DNA from: Eubacteriales bacterium
GTDB taxonomy: Bacteria > Bacillota > Clostridia > Lachnospirales > Lachnospiraceae
Assembly (NCBI GenBank): GCA_030537135.1
Contig: JAUNOP010000030.1
Location: 1-36,457 of the forward strand
Reading direction: 5' to 3'
DNA: 36,457 nt
Below, in pieces: positions 1 through 8,386 of the stretch (positions are counted from its first letter, which is position 1; every line of letters starts with the position of its first letter). Under the pieces are notes generated by a model. That model searched no databases and was not told the origin of the DNA. It worked only from the letters and a program-made list of their open reading frames with translations. The position numbers and the translations under genes were made by a program.

Positions 1-113
1 ATGATGTAGCGCCACTTTGGGTAGCAATGCCTATCGGGGTTAAAAGTCGGAGGAGTAATCCGTTACTACGACTGGGCAGTTACAAGCCTATTACCTTTAG
101 GTGATGGGTAGTT
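1..113 (+). mobile_element. Possible right end of an IS200/IS605-type element with the tail of a TnpB-like frame
   Basis: A reading frame enters from the window edge and runs from 3 to a TGA at 102-104 (33 codons). It ends inside a hairpin whose arms CCTATTACC (88-96) and GGTGATGGG (101-109) pair over nine positions with U-G wobbles, followed by TAGTTGAC. A tnpB 3' end overlapping a wobble-paired terminal hairpin is typical of IS200/IS605 right ends, where the same stretch can form the guide (omega) RNA. The assignment rests on layout only. No catalytic motif is visible because the gene body lies outside the window. It could instead be the 3' part of another structured RNA. Confidence 0.3.
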
Positions 114-178
114 GACCTGAATACTCCACCTTTAAGCCTTATTTCTCACATACCTGCGTAAATTAAATTATTTCGTAT

Positions 179-209
179 AAAAAAAGACTGTTCAGAACAG
201 TCTTTTTTT
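179..209 (-). terminator. Bidirectional intrinsic terminator downstream of the LacI-family gene
   Basis: GACTGTT and AACAGTC form a seven-pair stem around a three-base loop, flanked by seven A on the left and seven T on the right, so it can work on either strand. It lies about 40 bases beyond the stop of the minus-strand regulator and also closes whatever enters from the left. Confidence 0.8.
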
Positions 210-249
210 ATCTCGTCCTTCATGTTTTCATACAGAAGAGACTCTTTTC

Positions 250-1227
250 CTATGTAGTTTCTCTCTGGACCAGGCTTACAGGGAACACACTTTTCGCAGG
301 AACCATCCGTCCTGCCGCCGCATGAGCGACCGCTGCCACAGCAGCGTCTGCCATCTCCCTTACAGGCTGGCGAATCGTAGTGATTCCAGGAACCATAAGC
401 GAGGCAACATTCACGTCGTCAAAGCCCACAATCTTAATGTCCCTGGGAACCTCCCTTTTTTCTGCCCTGCACACCTGAAGCGTCTGAGCTGCAATCAAAT
501 CAGAGCTGGCAAAAATCCCATCTGTGCGCGGATATTTCTTCAAGGCTCCATAAATCACAGAATAATAGTCCATATCATCATAAAAAACTCTTCCAGTATC
601 TACCACAATATACTCGATACCCCTTCTGGTACACACCTCCTCAAAGCCTTGCCGTCTGTCGTCTGCAGGCATTGGCTGCTCGCTGACTCCGCCTATGTGC
701 AGAAGATGCCTGCACCCCCGGTCAATCAGATGTTGTGCCGCCAAAATCCCCCCATTATAATTATCACACTCAATTCCCGCTATTCCCTCATTCAGAAAAC
801 GTTCTATTGTTACCAGGGGAAAATCCAGGTTTTTAAATTTCTCTGTGTGAAAAGAACCGCTGCACAGAATAATTCCTGCCACACGGTTGCTCTTGCACAT
901 TTCTATATACTCCTCCTCTTTATCCTCCTTTCCCTTAGAATTAAAAAGAAGAAGCTTATACTTATATTGATAGGCAGCCAGTTCCAGATTGCTTAGCAGC
1001 TTTGCAAAATATGGATGCACAATATGAGGAACAATCACACCTATTGTATTGCTTTTCTGTTTTGAAAGCGAACGTGCCATTTCATTTGGCTGGTAATTGA
1101 GTTCCTTCATTACCTCATAAACTCTCTCCCGCGTCTGCTCGCTAATATACCCCCTGTTATTCAACACTCGGGAGACGGTTCCAACCGTAAGACCAGATTC
1201 GCGGGCAACATCTTTTAAAGTAGCCAT
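250..1227 (-). CDS. LacI-family transcriptional regulator
   Basis: A sugar-responsive DNA-binding repressor of about 325 aa. The N-terminus has the LacI helix-turn-helix (MATLKDVARESGLTVGTVSR, then the hinge helix ending near NEMARSLS). A periplasmic-binding-protein-like effector domain follows (IGVIVPHIVHPYFAKLL, with GFDDVNVASLMVPGITTIRQP near the end). I place the start at 1227, not at the longer ATG at 1302, because LacI proteins begin within a few residues of the HTH and AGGAGAGGGTGG lies just upstream of 1227. A good promoter sits at 1273-1302 and a terminator follows the stop. Likely targets are nearby sugar genes such as the GH13 glucosidase or itself; the ligand cannot be read from sequence. 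Confidence 0.93.
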   Translation of the reverse strand: MATLKDVARESGLTVGTVSRVLNNRGYISEQTRERVYEVMKELNYQPNEMARSLSKQKSNTIGVIVPHIVHPYFAKLLSNLELAAYQYKYKLLLFNSKGKEDKEEEYIEMCKSNRVAGIILCSGSFHTEKFKNLDFPLVTIERFLNEGIAGIECDNYNGGILAAQHLIDRGCRHLLHIGGVSEQPMPADDRRQGFEEVCTRRGIEYIVVDTGRVFYDDMDYYSVIYGALKKYPRTDGIFASSDLIAAQTLQVCRAEKREVPRDIKIVGFDDVNVASLMVPGITTIRQPVREMADAAVAAVAHAAAGRMVPAKSVFPVSLVQRETT

Positions 1228-1272
1228 TTGTTCCACCCTCTCCTGATATACCTTCTGATATTTCTTTTCTAT

Positions 1273-1302
1273 AATATAACATTTTTTTCGTAAATATGTC
1301 AA
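1273..1302 (-). promoter_or_regulatory. Promoter of the LacI-family gene
   Basis: On the minus strand TTGACA (1297-1302) and TATATT (1273-1278) are separated by 18 bases, upstream of the start at 1227. The -35 box touches the edge of the inverted repeat at 1301-1349. Confidence 0.7.
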
Positions 1303-1349
1303 CCGTAAGTCATACAGAGAAGCCTTATTCCTCTGTACGACTTACGGTT
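1301..1349. repeat. 19-bp inverted repeat abutting the lacI-type promoter
   Basis: AACCGTAAGTCATACAGAG (1301-1319) and CTCTGTACGACTTACGGTT (1331-1349) are inverted copies with a single mismatch, separated by 11 bases. No T tract follows on either strand, so it is not a standard terminator. Its position right at the -35 box suggests an operator or a looped regulatory site, but it could be a small mobile palindrome. Confidence 0.6.
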
Positions 1350-1699
1350 TATCAGTCGAATATATATAAGCATCTGTCCCTTTTACTGCACCCCTCATGG
1401 CTAAATTCACAAGTGTTTTCCCCTTAGCTGCAAAAAATCTGCCTCGTGAGAGGATACTTTAATACCTGCTCATACTAAAAGTATGACAACCGTAAAACCT
1501 ACTCAGCAAGAGGGGATGCTTTCAGAGCTGTCAATGCAACCGGCCGTTCTTCCTATAGCCTCTGGAATTGCAGAGCTTATCATGCAGACCAGCGCTGCCC
1601 TGATATTTCGCACCTCAAAGCTCGGAATTAAAGCGTTATTTTCTTTACAGACGCCGCTTTCAGCTCTATACTTGTTATAAGAGAAGGAGGATTTTATTT
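1350..1699. other. Intergenic region between the divergent regulators
   Basis: No convincing gene. A 65-codon frame at 1483-1680 has no ribosome site and no recognisable composition. A small dyad CATACT/AGTATG occurs near 1474-1488. The only clear signal is the AAGGAGGA ribosome site just before 1700. I could not pick a confident promoter for the AraC-type gene. Confidence 0.5.
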
Positions 1700-2614
1700 A
1701 TGAAAAGTGATTTAGAAGAAAAATGCGTTCATGGTTCTCCCTTATTTCCATTCCAGTATTTCCACTCCCGCAAAGACCCGTCTGTAAAAATTTTTGTTCC
1801 CTGCCACTGGCACACAAATATAGAAATTGTATTTGTGGAAAAAGGACCTCTTCGGATTGTTACAGACGGTATCTCCCGAACCGGACAGACTGGAGACATC
1901 TTCTTTTTTAACTCAGAGCAGCTTCACCAAATCAATGGAACAAAAGTAGATAATTCCCTCTATTCTTTTGTTTTTTCTCTCTCTATGCTGAATTTTCAGG
2001 AGAATGACTATGTCCAGAACACATTGATAGAACCGCTGTGCAGGGAGCGATTCTTTCCGCCCCAGCTCTCCCCGCAGGCTCCCTGCTATGCAGACGTCTG
2101 CCGTGAGCTAAATGAACTGCGCTGCCTGAGCATAAGCCGCCCTGCAGCTTACCAGCTTATAATTAAAGCAGAGCTTTACCGCCTCCTGGCGATTCTCGAA
2201 CAGCATGACCAGTTCATTCCAGGAGTCCGGCAGTTTTCCAGAGGGCATTCCCAGACTGCTCTGCGCCTAAAGAAGGTTCTTCAGTATATAGCAGAACATT
2301 ATAAGGAAAATATTTCTCTGAATCAGGCTGCCGCTGTTATGCACATGACTCCCAAATATTTTTCCAACTACTTTTCCTCTAACCTTCATATCAACTTTGT
2401 GCAGTACCTGAACTGCTATCGTATTGAGCAGGCCAGCATCCTGCTGCAGACCACTGACCTGCCTGTCATGGAGGTTGCATTTGAGTCAGGCTATGAAAAT
2501 TTCAGTTATTTTATCCGGCGTTTTAAAGAATTCCAGGGATGTACTCCCTCTGATTACCGGAAAAATCTGAACCAGACAGAAACTACAGAAGATAAACCTG
2601 ACTCTGTACTCTGA
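1700..2614 (+). CDS. AraC-family transcriptional regulator with cupin sensor domain
   Basis: 304 aa. The N-terminal part resembles an AraC-type cupin (HWHTNIEIVFVEKGPLRIV around residues 34-55, then GDIFFFNSEQLHQI). The C-terminal hundred residues hold the double helix-turn-helix: NISLNQAAAVMHMTPKYFS for the first helix pair, and PVMEVAFESGYENFSYFIRR with FQGCTPSDYRKN for the second, the classic AraC signature. AAGGAGGA stands about nine bases ahead of the start. It converges with the GH13 gene, whose stop is 20 bases away. AraC proteins with this layout are usually sugar-responsive activators, so control of a neighbouring carbohydrate gene is plausible but unproven. Confidence 0.92.
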   Translation: MKSDLEEKCVHGSPLFPFQYFHSRKDPSVKIFVPCHWHTNIEIVFVEKGPLRIVTDGISRTGQTGDIFFFNSEQLHQINGTKVDNSLYSFVFSLSMLNFQENDYVQNTLIEPLCRERFFPPQLSPQAPCYADVCRELNELRCLSISRPAAYQLIIKAELYRLLAILEQHDQFIPGVRQFSRGHSQTALRLKKVLQYIAEHYKENISLNQAAAVMHMTPKYFSNYFSSNLHINFVQYLNCYRIEQASILLQTTDLPVMEVAFESGYENFSYFIRRFKEFQGCTPSDYRKNLNQTETTEDKPDSVL

Positions 2615-2634
2615 CAGCAGCTGCCCCTGCTATA

Positions 2635-4182
2635 TTATTTCCTGCATATAGTAAAGCTGCAGGGAGGAACAGTAAGCACGCCTTTTTCCCACTGTGCTGT
2701 TCCATGGCAGGACATCATGACCTCTCCTGGAGCTTCCTCCAAAGCACAGAAGGCGTTCCAATCCGCCGGGTTAAGAATCACTGTCACGCGCTGTCCGGGA
2801 GAGATACGTTCATATACAAACGGGTATTCCTTCTTTTCTGCATAAAGGAAGCGTATATCTCCCCTGCTCTGGAGTGCAGAACAGGTATGGCGCAGAGCAA
2901 TAAGCTCCTTGACCATATTCAGCAGAGAATCTGGCTTTGCAAGCTGTGCCTCCACTGTAGGTCGGTTCTCTGCCATATCAAGGGGAAGGTACAGCTCTTC
3001 TTTTGGAGCTGAGGAAAATCCGGCGTTTGTCGTGCCGTCCCACTGCATCGGCGTACGTGAGCCGGTGCGGTCATAGCCTCCCTCTTTTGATACCATATCC
3101 TCTATGTAGCGCATGCCAATCTCATCGCCATAATAAATATACGGACATCCCGGCATTGTCAGAAGGAACGCAAAGGCAAGCTTCATCTCCTCCTCATCCA
3201 GGGTATGGCGCATACGTTTCATATCATGATTTCCGGATGGAATGCAGCTAAAGCCCCGTCCCTGCATCTTTTCATGAGTTTCCATATAAATCTTTACAAA
3301 CTCACTGATATCTCCTGTTCCTTTTTTGGAAAAATAAGGCTCTGTACGGAACAAATCCATATAATGCGTTGGGCCATTGTGCAGAAGAAAATCCATATGA
3401 AAGCCAGCTTCCAAAGCCTCCTTAGGATTTCCCCACTCTGAAATCAGTACTGCCTCTGGATATTTTTCATCCAGAAATTTTCTGATTTTTTGCCACAAAA
3501 GTTTTGTCCAGTATTTATCAGGATCTGCTTTCACAAGGCTTGCCGCCATATCTACCCGAAAGCCGTCGCACCCCATATCCATCCAAAAGGACATGATATC
3601 CTGCAAAAGCTCTCTGCCCTCCTCTGCCTGGGGAGAATCTGCCGCAAACTGCCATTCTTCTGTCACTTCCCCAAAGCCATAATTCAGCGCCGGCTGCGTG
3701 GAAAAGCAATTGACTGCCACTGCACCCTCTCTGTCTGAAATTCCTCTGAGCCAGCCGTTAATGCCAGGAGTGGAATTATCTCCCTCCCATATCTTATGCG
3801 TCCATACATAACGGTCTGAGTATTCATTTTTCTCAGGCCTGCAGGATTCTGTAAACCACTTGCACAAAACAGAGGTATGTCCTGCTACAAGATCCAGAAG
3901 GATATGCATTCCCCTCTTATGAACCTCCTGAAACAATGTTCTCAGGTCTTCATTGGTTCCATACCTTGGAGCCGCCTTATAGAAATCTGTCACATCGTAT
4001 CCTGCATCATAAAACGGAGATTCAAAGCAGGGATTCATCCAGATTGCATTGCATCCAAGGTTCTGAATATAATCCAATCGCTTTATAATTCCCTGAAAAT
4101 CACCGATTCCGTCTCCATTATTATCCTGAAAGGATTGTGGATATATCTCGTAAAAAACCGCATCATCAAGCCACTTTGCCAT
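2635..4182 (-). CDS. GH13-family alpha-glucosidase-type glycoside hydrolase
   Basis: 515 aa, cytoplasmic (no signal peptide). GH13 landmarks in order: FYEIYPQSFQDNNGDGIGDF near the start with a DxNxDG calcium-type loop, region I as DLVAGH (D97, H102), region II GCDGFRVDMA (nucleophile D211), region III ISEWGNP (acid/base E249) and region IV SGNHD (D320), then YYGDEIGM and RTPMQWD. Length and the RTPMQWD block fit exo-acting alpha-glucosidases (oligo-1,6-glucosidase, trehalose- or sucrose-type relatives). The QPALNYGF block differs from the QPDLNW of classic oligo-1,6-glucosidases, so linkage specificity is open. GGGAG precedes the start. A TATAAT box lies at 4241-4246 on the minus strand with a weak -35. 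It is separated from galT by a terminator, so it is probably its own unit. Confidence 0.88.
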   Translation of the reverse strand: MAKWLDDAVFYEIYPQSFQDNNGDGIGDFQGIIKRLDYIQNLGCNAIWMNPCFESPFYDAGYDVTDFYKAAPRYGTNEDLRTLFQEVHKRGMHILLDLVAGHTSVLCKWFTESCRPEKNEYSDRYVWTHKIWEGDNSTPGINGWLRGISDREGAVAVNCFSTQPALNYGFGEVTEEWQFAADSPQAEEGRELLQDIMSFWMDMGCDGFRVDMAASLVKADPDKYWTKLLWQKIRKFLDEKYPEAVLISEWGNPKEALEAGFHMDFLLHNGPTHYMDLFRTEPYFSKKGTGDISEFVKIYMETHEKMQGRGFSCIPSGNHDMKRMRHTLDEEEMKLAFAFLLTMPGCPYIYYGDEIGMRYIEDMVSKEGGYDRTGSRTPMQWDGTTNAGFSSAPKEELYLPLDMAENRPTVEAQLAKPDSLLNMVKELIALRHTCSALQSRGDIRFLYAEKKEYPFVYERISPGQRVTVILNPADWNAFCALEEAPGEVMMSCHGTAQWEKGVLTVPPCSFTICRK

Positions 4183-4337
4183 AACGATTCTCTCCCTGCT
4201 GTTATTAATATTTTACCCCAAATCAATACACGGTGCCTTTATTATATACCGGATATTTCATCCTTTGCTTGCTTAATTGTAAGAAATAATAGCACAAAAT
4301 CCACACTGCCTGAATAATACGTCAGTCTTTTATTATT

Positions 4338-4370
4338 AAAAAAACGGTGGGATTTCCCCACCGTTTTTTT
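4338..4370 (-). terminator. Intrinsic terminator after galT
   Basis: CGGTGGG and CCCACCG form the stem, flanked by seven A and seven T, so it is symmetrical and usable on both strands. It lies 17 bases beyond the galT stop and isolates the glucosidase gene downstream. Confidence 0.88.
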
Positions 4371-4386
4371 ATACTGTTTTTTTGCT

Positions 4387-5877
4387 TTACAGCTTATCAA
4401 TAAACCTCATAAATGCGTCTCTTCCTTCTTCTGTACACTTGAACACTCCCGCGCACTCCAGAACCTTGACAAACACATTTCCAACTTCCTTCTGAAGGAT
4501 TTCCTCCACATTCTCTTCTGTGATGGAGTCATATTTTGGAAGGAACTGTGCTGCCCAGGCAGCATGCTTTTCAATGCTCTCATTGGAAGCAATATCCTTG
4601 CCCTCCAGAATATACTGTTTCAGAAGCTCCAGCTCATTCTTCAGACGTGCCGGAAGCACAGCCAGCCCCATTACCTCGATAAGCCCAATGTTCTCCTTCT
4701 TAATATGATGATACTGTGCATGCGGATGATATACGCCCAGCGGATGCTCTTCTGTTGTGATATTGTTTCTCAGAGTCAGATCCAGCTCATAGACATCGCC
4801 TGTCTTTCTTGCAATCGGAGTAATAGTATTATGCGGCTCTCCGTCTGTCTCTGCAAAGACAAAGGCAGCCTCGTCTGTGTACCCTCTCCATACCTCAAGC
4901 ACATGCGTTGCCAGATCAATCAGTCTCTTCTCATCCTTATGGCGGATACGCAGAACAGAAAGCGGCCATTTTACAATTCCTGCTTCCACGTCCTCATAGC
5001 CGGGAATGGTCACATGCTTTTCAATCGGAGCCTTTGCCATGGCAAAGGTATAATGACCTCCCTGGAAATGGTCATGACTGAGGATGGAGCCTCCTACAAT
5101 CGGAAGGTCTGCATTGGAGCCCAGGAAATAATGCGGAAACAACTTCACAAAGTCAAACAGCTTGATAAAAGCGTTTCTCTCAATCTTCATGGGCGTATGC
5201 TGGCTGTTGAACACAATGCAGTGTTCATTGTAATACACATACGGAGAATACTGAAAGCCCCACGGAGTATCATTGATGGTTATCGGAATGATTCTGTGAT
5301 TTTCTCTGGCCGGATGATTGGCGCGTCCTGCATAACCCTCATTTTCCATACAAAGCAGACATTTCGGATAACTGCTGGCCTTTGCAAGCTTTGCCGCTGC
5401 GATTGCCTTTGGGTCCTTCTCAGGCTTGGACAGATTGATGGTAATGTCAATCTCTCCATATGGGCTGTCCACCTTCCACTTACGGTCTTTTTTCACACGG
5501 TAGCGGCGGATATAGTCGCTGTCCTGACTGAGCTTGTAGAAATAATCGGTAGCCTCCTCAGGGGATTTTGCGTATCTGTCCCAGAATTCCTTCTGAACCT
5601 GAGCAGGGCGAGGCATCAGGCAATTCATGAGTCTTGTGTCAAACAAGTCCTTATATACAATGCTGTCCTCAATCAGCCCCCTGTTTACAGCCTCCAAAAG
5701 AAGCTCCTGCAGCGTTTCCTCCAAATCCACATTTGAAAACGCTTCCTCTGGCTCTGCATATTCATCCTCATGAAAAACATCCAGAAGCAGATTAATGGCA
5801 TAGTTTTTCTCGCAGGCAGGCAGAATTCCTGATTCTATGCCATACTGAACCAGTTTTTTGATTCCTCTGTTAAGCAT
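4387..5877 (-). CDS. galT: UDP-glucose--hexose-1-phosphate uridylyltransferase, class II
   Basis: Leloir-pathway enzyme exchanging UMP between UDP-glucose and galactose-1-phosphate in the cytoplasm. The 496 aa match the long class II (Firmicutes) GalT family, not the ~350-aa class I enzymes. Visible landmarks: MNCLMPRPAQVQKEFW, YPKCLLCMENEGYAGRANHP, SHDHFQGGHYTFAM (nucleotide-transfer histidine motif) and GVYHPHAQYHHIKKENIGLI. GAAAGGGTG precedes the start at a normal distance. It is 64 bases downstream of the anchored protein gene and is probably the last gene of that run, ending at a strong terminator. No galK or galE is in view. A cre-like 14-mer lies inside the gene at 5734-5747. Confidence 0.95.
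   Translation of the reverse strand: MLNRGIKKLVQYGIESGILPACEKNYAINLLLDVFHEDEYAEPEEAFSNVDLEETLQELLLEAVNRGLIEDSIVYKDLFDTRLMNCLMPRPAQVQKEFWDRYAKSPEEATDYFYKLSQDSDYIRRYRVKKDRKWKVDSPYGEIDITINLSKPEKDPKAIAAAKLAKASSYPKCLLCMENEGYAGRANHPARENHRIIPITINDTPWGFQYSPYVYYNEHCIVFNSQHTPMKIERNAFIKLFDFVKLFPHYFLGSNADLPIVGGSILSHDHFQGGHYTFAMAKAPIEKHVTIPGYEDVEAGIVKWPLSVLRIRHKDEKRLIDLATHVLEVWRGYTDEAAFVFAETDGEPHNTITPIARKTGDVYELDLTLRNNITTEEHPLGVYHPHAQYHHIKKENIGLIEVMGLAVLPARLKNELELLKQYILEGKDIASNESIEKHAAWAAQFLPKYDSITEENVEEILQKEVGNVFVKVLECAGVFKCTEEGRDAFMRFIDKL
5734..5747. promoter_or_regulatory. cre-like CcpA site inside galT
   Basis: TGAAAACGCTTCCT fits the published cre consensus TGWAARCGYTWNCW at every position. It lies about 130 bases into the coding sequence, a location compatible with CcpA roadblock repression. 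One short match in a coding region can arise by chance. Confidence 0.3.
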
Positions 5878-5941
5878 TTTGTTTCACCCTTTCAAGGAGA
5901 TTGCTCCCTGATTCCTTTCTTTGTTTATCATGATTTCTCAC

Positions 5942-8386
5942 CTATTCCAAAATTTCCATATAGGTGACAAATACATTTCCATATTTTTCAAAAAGCTCTT
6001 CGCTCTCGTCCATGGCGAACGCCTGTGTTTCCCCTGTGGCGGGCGTATACAGCCAGGTATTATAGGCGTCATATCCCACAATCAGCTTTGTCTCGTTTTC
6101 TCCTGTCTTTACAACCACAGGCCTCTGTGCGCTGACCTGATACAAAATACTGTCAAGGCTGCAGCCTGTAAGGTCAAGAGCCTTTCCTGTCTCTCCCAGA
6201 GCCTCCTGTATCACTTTCGTATCCAGAGGCGCGTCAAGAAAGACCTGAGGTATATTCTCCAGCGTAAGCTGTATAGAATCTCTGCGGTTTCCTCTCTCCC
6301 AGACATACTGCTGCCTGCGGTTTAGAACCACGCCGGCTTCCTGGTCAGCCTGAATAATAGCGTCTGCCGGATTGTCAAAAATTCCCTTCAAGCCTCCGAG
6401 AGCATATACATAATACGCCTCTTCCTCCGGAACCGTGGTCTCCAGAAGAATTTCCACTGTATCTGTGAGACGAATCTTCGCTTTTACCACCAGAGGCTTT
6501 TCATCATCTATGCTTTCCTCAAAAGCCATGCATACCAACGTTTCTCTGCGGTCGTCATACGTAAATTCAAGGCTAATCTGATCTGTGGCAGTTTTCTTCC
6601 CGTTCATGATATTATCTGTCTTCACATTCTGGAAGCTCTCTCCCTCTCTCTGACCGAGCTGTATTTCCAGCAAAGTGCTTCCCACTGTGACGTCTGTTAT
6701 CAGATATTCTGACTGGTAGGTCTTCTTAATATTTCCCTCAAAGTCCTGAATCTGGATAATGCTGAGAGCTGTTTTTTCATTTCCTCTTGCATCCCGGAAA
6801 ATATTTTCCTTCAGAGCCATTCCATAGATAACATCTTCATTAAAAAATCCCAGAATTTCTATTTTCTGCCCTTCTTCAGGGGCCATAAGCCGTATCTCTC
6901 CTGTGTCAAAATCAATCTCCTTCATCTGTCCGGCTTCATCCTCTCCTTTTGCCATCCACGCAGCATGAGCATTGCTCTCTGACACAAAAAACTCTCCCTG
7001 GGTGATTCCCTCTTCCAGAACATGATAGGTTCTTTGCTCAATGTCTACCTCATACAGATTTCCCCCTGAAAGGAGAAAAAGCGCATCCGAATGATTCACA
7101 TAAGATAATTTATTGATGTCCTCCTTCAAGAATTCAAAGGATTCTGTACACGGAAGAAAAACCTTCTCCTCCACAACCTTTTGCTCACTGTCATAATGAC
7201 ACACACTGATTCCAGAGTAGCCCTCATGAGGTCCTCTGTTCATATATCCATATAAAACAAAATCCACATCTCCGCTCTGACTCACACGTATGATTTTTAT
7301 ATCATGGTCTGGCCGAATATCTCGAAAATCGCTGTTTTCCTCCTGTCTGAAGGTAAAAATTCTCACAAGCTTATCCGAGTCCGGTGCATATGTCCACAAA
7401 TCTCCCAGCTGTACAAAAGCGGCGATTGTCCCGTCCTCATTCGTCAGATAGGTTACATCACGATCACGGATTCCCAGAAGGAGTCCTTCTGTAGTTACAA
7501 CCGGAATACTGCCGTCAAACACCTGCTGAACGCTCCTGTTAAAGTCTAAAAGCTCCATCTCTGCCTGAGAATATCGCATTCGGTAAAACTCTGTCACATA
7601 GTATTCCTCTGTCTGCCCCTCCTCGTTTTCCAGGGACATCAGGTATTCCAGCGTCACGCTTCCTGTGGTCTCATTGATTTCCCTGATGGTCGGTATCGCT
7701 GCCTCTACTATCTTTGGCTGAAGCTTGCTCCAGGTTATTGCTGTCCAGGAGGAATGAATGTCAATATTTGCATAGTTTATATTTGTGCTTGTACTTTCGC
7801 TTTCAATATAATCATAAATATCATCCGCTCTCTCATTGTCCATACTGTTCTGACTGAAGGTCTTGGCAAATTTTACGTATTCCCCTGCGGCGCCGCCCGA
7901 ACGCTGAATCACGCGGTTGTAATAATAAAGAGTGCCTGCTGCTGTTTCCAGAGAAATTTCAAGCGAATATTCCTGGTTCATGAGCATAGAACTTTCCAGG
8001 GCTGTGGATGCATACAGATAGCCCTCGCGCTCTTCAAGCTGCTTGAGCTTTTTATTTTCCAAAACTCTGCTTCCATCTGAAGTGCGAACCTCATAGGAAA
8101 GGCTCTTCACCTCCGCCTCATGAGGATTTATCACAAAATTCAGGGTTTTGCTCGTATCAAGAGGCGTAAGACCCTCTCTGGTAAAATCCACCTGCATTTT
8201 CTGCTTATAGCCGCACATGCGGTTTACCATAACTCCATCCACCTCAAGCAGAACCTCAGGAAGCGTTGTATAGTCCATATCTCCTTTATTATCTGTGATT
8301 TCCTGGTTCATAAAAAAAATCGTTGCTGCTCCTCCTGCCACAAAAACCAGAAAAAGTATGCCGATTCTCATCAAAAGCTTCTTCAA
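5942..8386 (-). CDS. Membrane-anchored extracellular protein of unknown function
   Basis: 814 aa starting with TTG at 8386 (MKKLLMRIGILF...). The start overlaps the upstream methyltransferase stop as TTGA, with GGAG 11 bases before it, which suggests translational coupling. A single hydrophobic segment (about residues 6-26) with Lys/Arg before it acts as an N-terminal anchor or uncleaved signal; no lipobox cysteine is seen. The remaining ~790 residues are acidic and rich in short beta-type stretches, such as YLTNEDGTIAAFVQLGDLWT and SGGNLYEVDIEQRTYHVLEE. That suggests a beta-propeller-like outer domain, but I see no repeat regular enough to claim one. I do not recognise a family. It sits between a methyltransferase and galT in one apparent run. 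Confidence 0.85.
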   Translation of the reverse strand: MKKLLMRIGILFLVFVAGGAATIFFMNQEITDNKGDMDYTTLPEVLLEVDGVMVNRMCGYKQKMQVDFTREGLTPLDTSKTLNFVINPHEAEVKSLSYEVRTSDGSRVLENKKLKQLEEREGYLYASTALESSMLMNQEYSLEISLETAAGTLYYYNRVIQRSGGAAGEYVKFAKTFSQNSMDNERADDIYDYIESESTSTNINYANIDIHSSWTAITWSKLQPKIVEAAIPTIREINETTGSVTLEYLMSLENEEGQTEEYYVTEFYRMRYSQAEMELLDFNRSVQQVFDGSIPVVTTEGLLLGIRDRDVTYLTNEDGTIAAFVQLGDLWTYAPDSDKLVRIFTFRQEENSDFRDIRPDHDIKIIRVSQSGDVDFVLYGYMNRGPHEGYSGISVCHYDSEQKVVEEKVFLPCTESFEFLKEDINKLSYVNHSDALFLLSGGNLYEVDIEQRTYHVLEEGITQGEFFVSESNAHAAWMAKGEDEAGQMKEIDFDTGEIRLMAPEEGQKIEILGFFNEDVIYGMALKENIFRDARGNEKTALSIIQIQDFEGNIKKTYQSEYLITDVTVGSTLLEIQLGQREGESFQNVKTDNIMNGKKTATDQISLEFTYDDRRETLVCMAFEESIDDEKPLVVKAKIRLTDTVEILLETTVPEEEAYYVYALGGLKGIFDNPADAIIQADQEAGVVLNRRQQYVWERGNRRDSIQLTLENIPQVFLDAPLDTKVIQEALGETGKALDLTGCSLDSILYQVSAQRPVVVKTGENETKLIVGYDAYNTWLYTPATGETQAFAMDESEELFEKYGNVFVTYMEILE

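Noticed and set aside
1-150. 6S RNA or other housekeeping RNA
   Set aside because: The single long central bulge structure of 6S RNA is not apparent, and the hairpin and open frame fit an element end better.
1228-1302. N-terminal extension of the LacI-type protein to the ATG at 1302
   Set aside because: The extension would cover the promoter -10 and -35 and would add 25 residues before a standard LacI N-terminus.
1483-1680. 65-codon plus-strand frame between the two regulators
   Set aside because: No ribosome site, no family resemblance, low-complexity content.
4564-5736. 390-codon plus-strand frame antisense to galT
   Set aside because: galT on the other strand has clear family motifs over the same bases, and this frame has no ribosome site and no recognisable composition.
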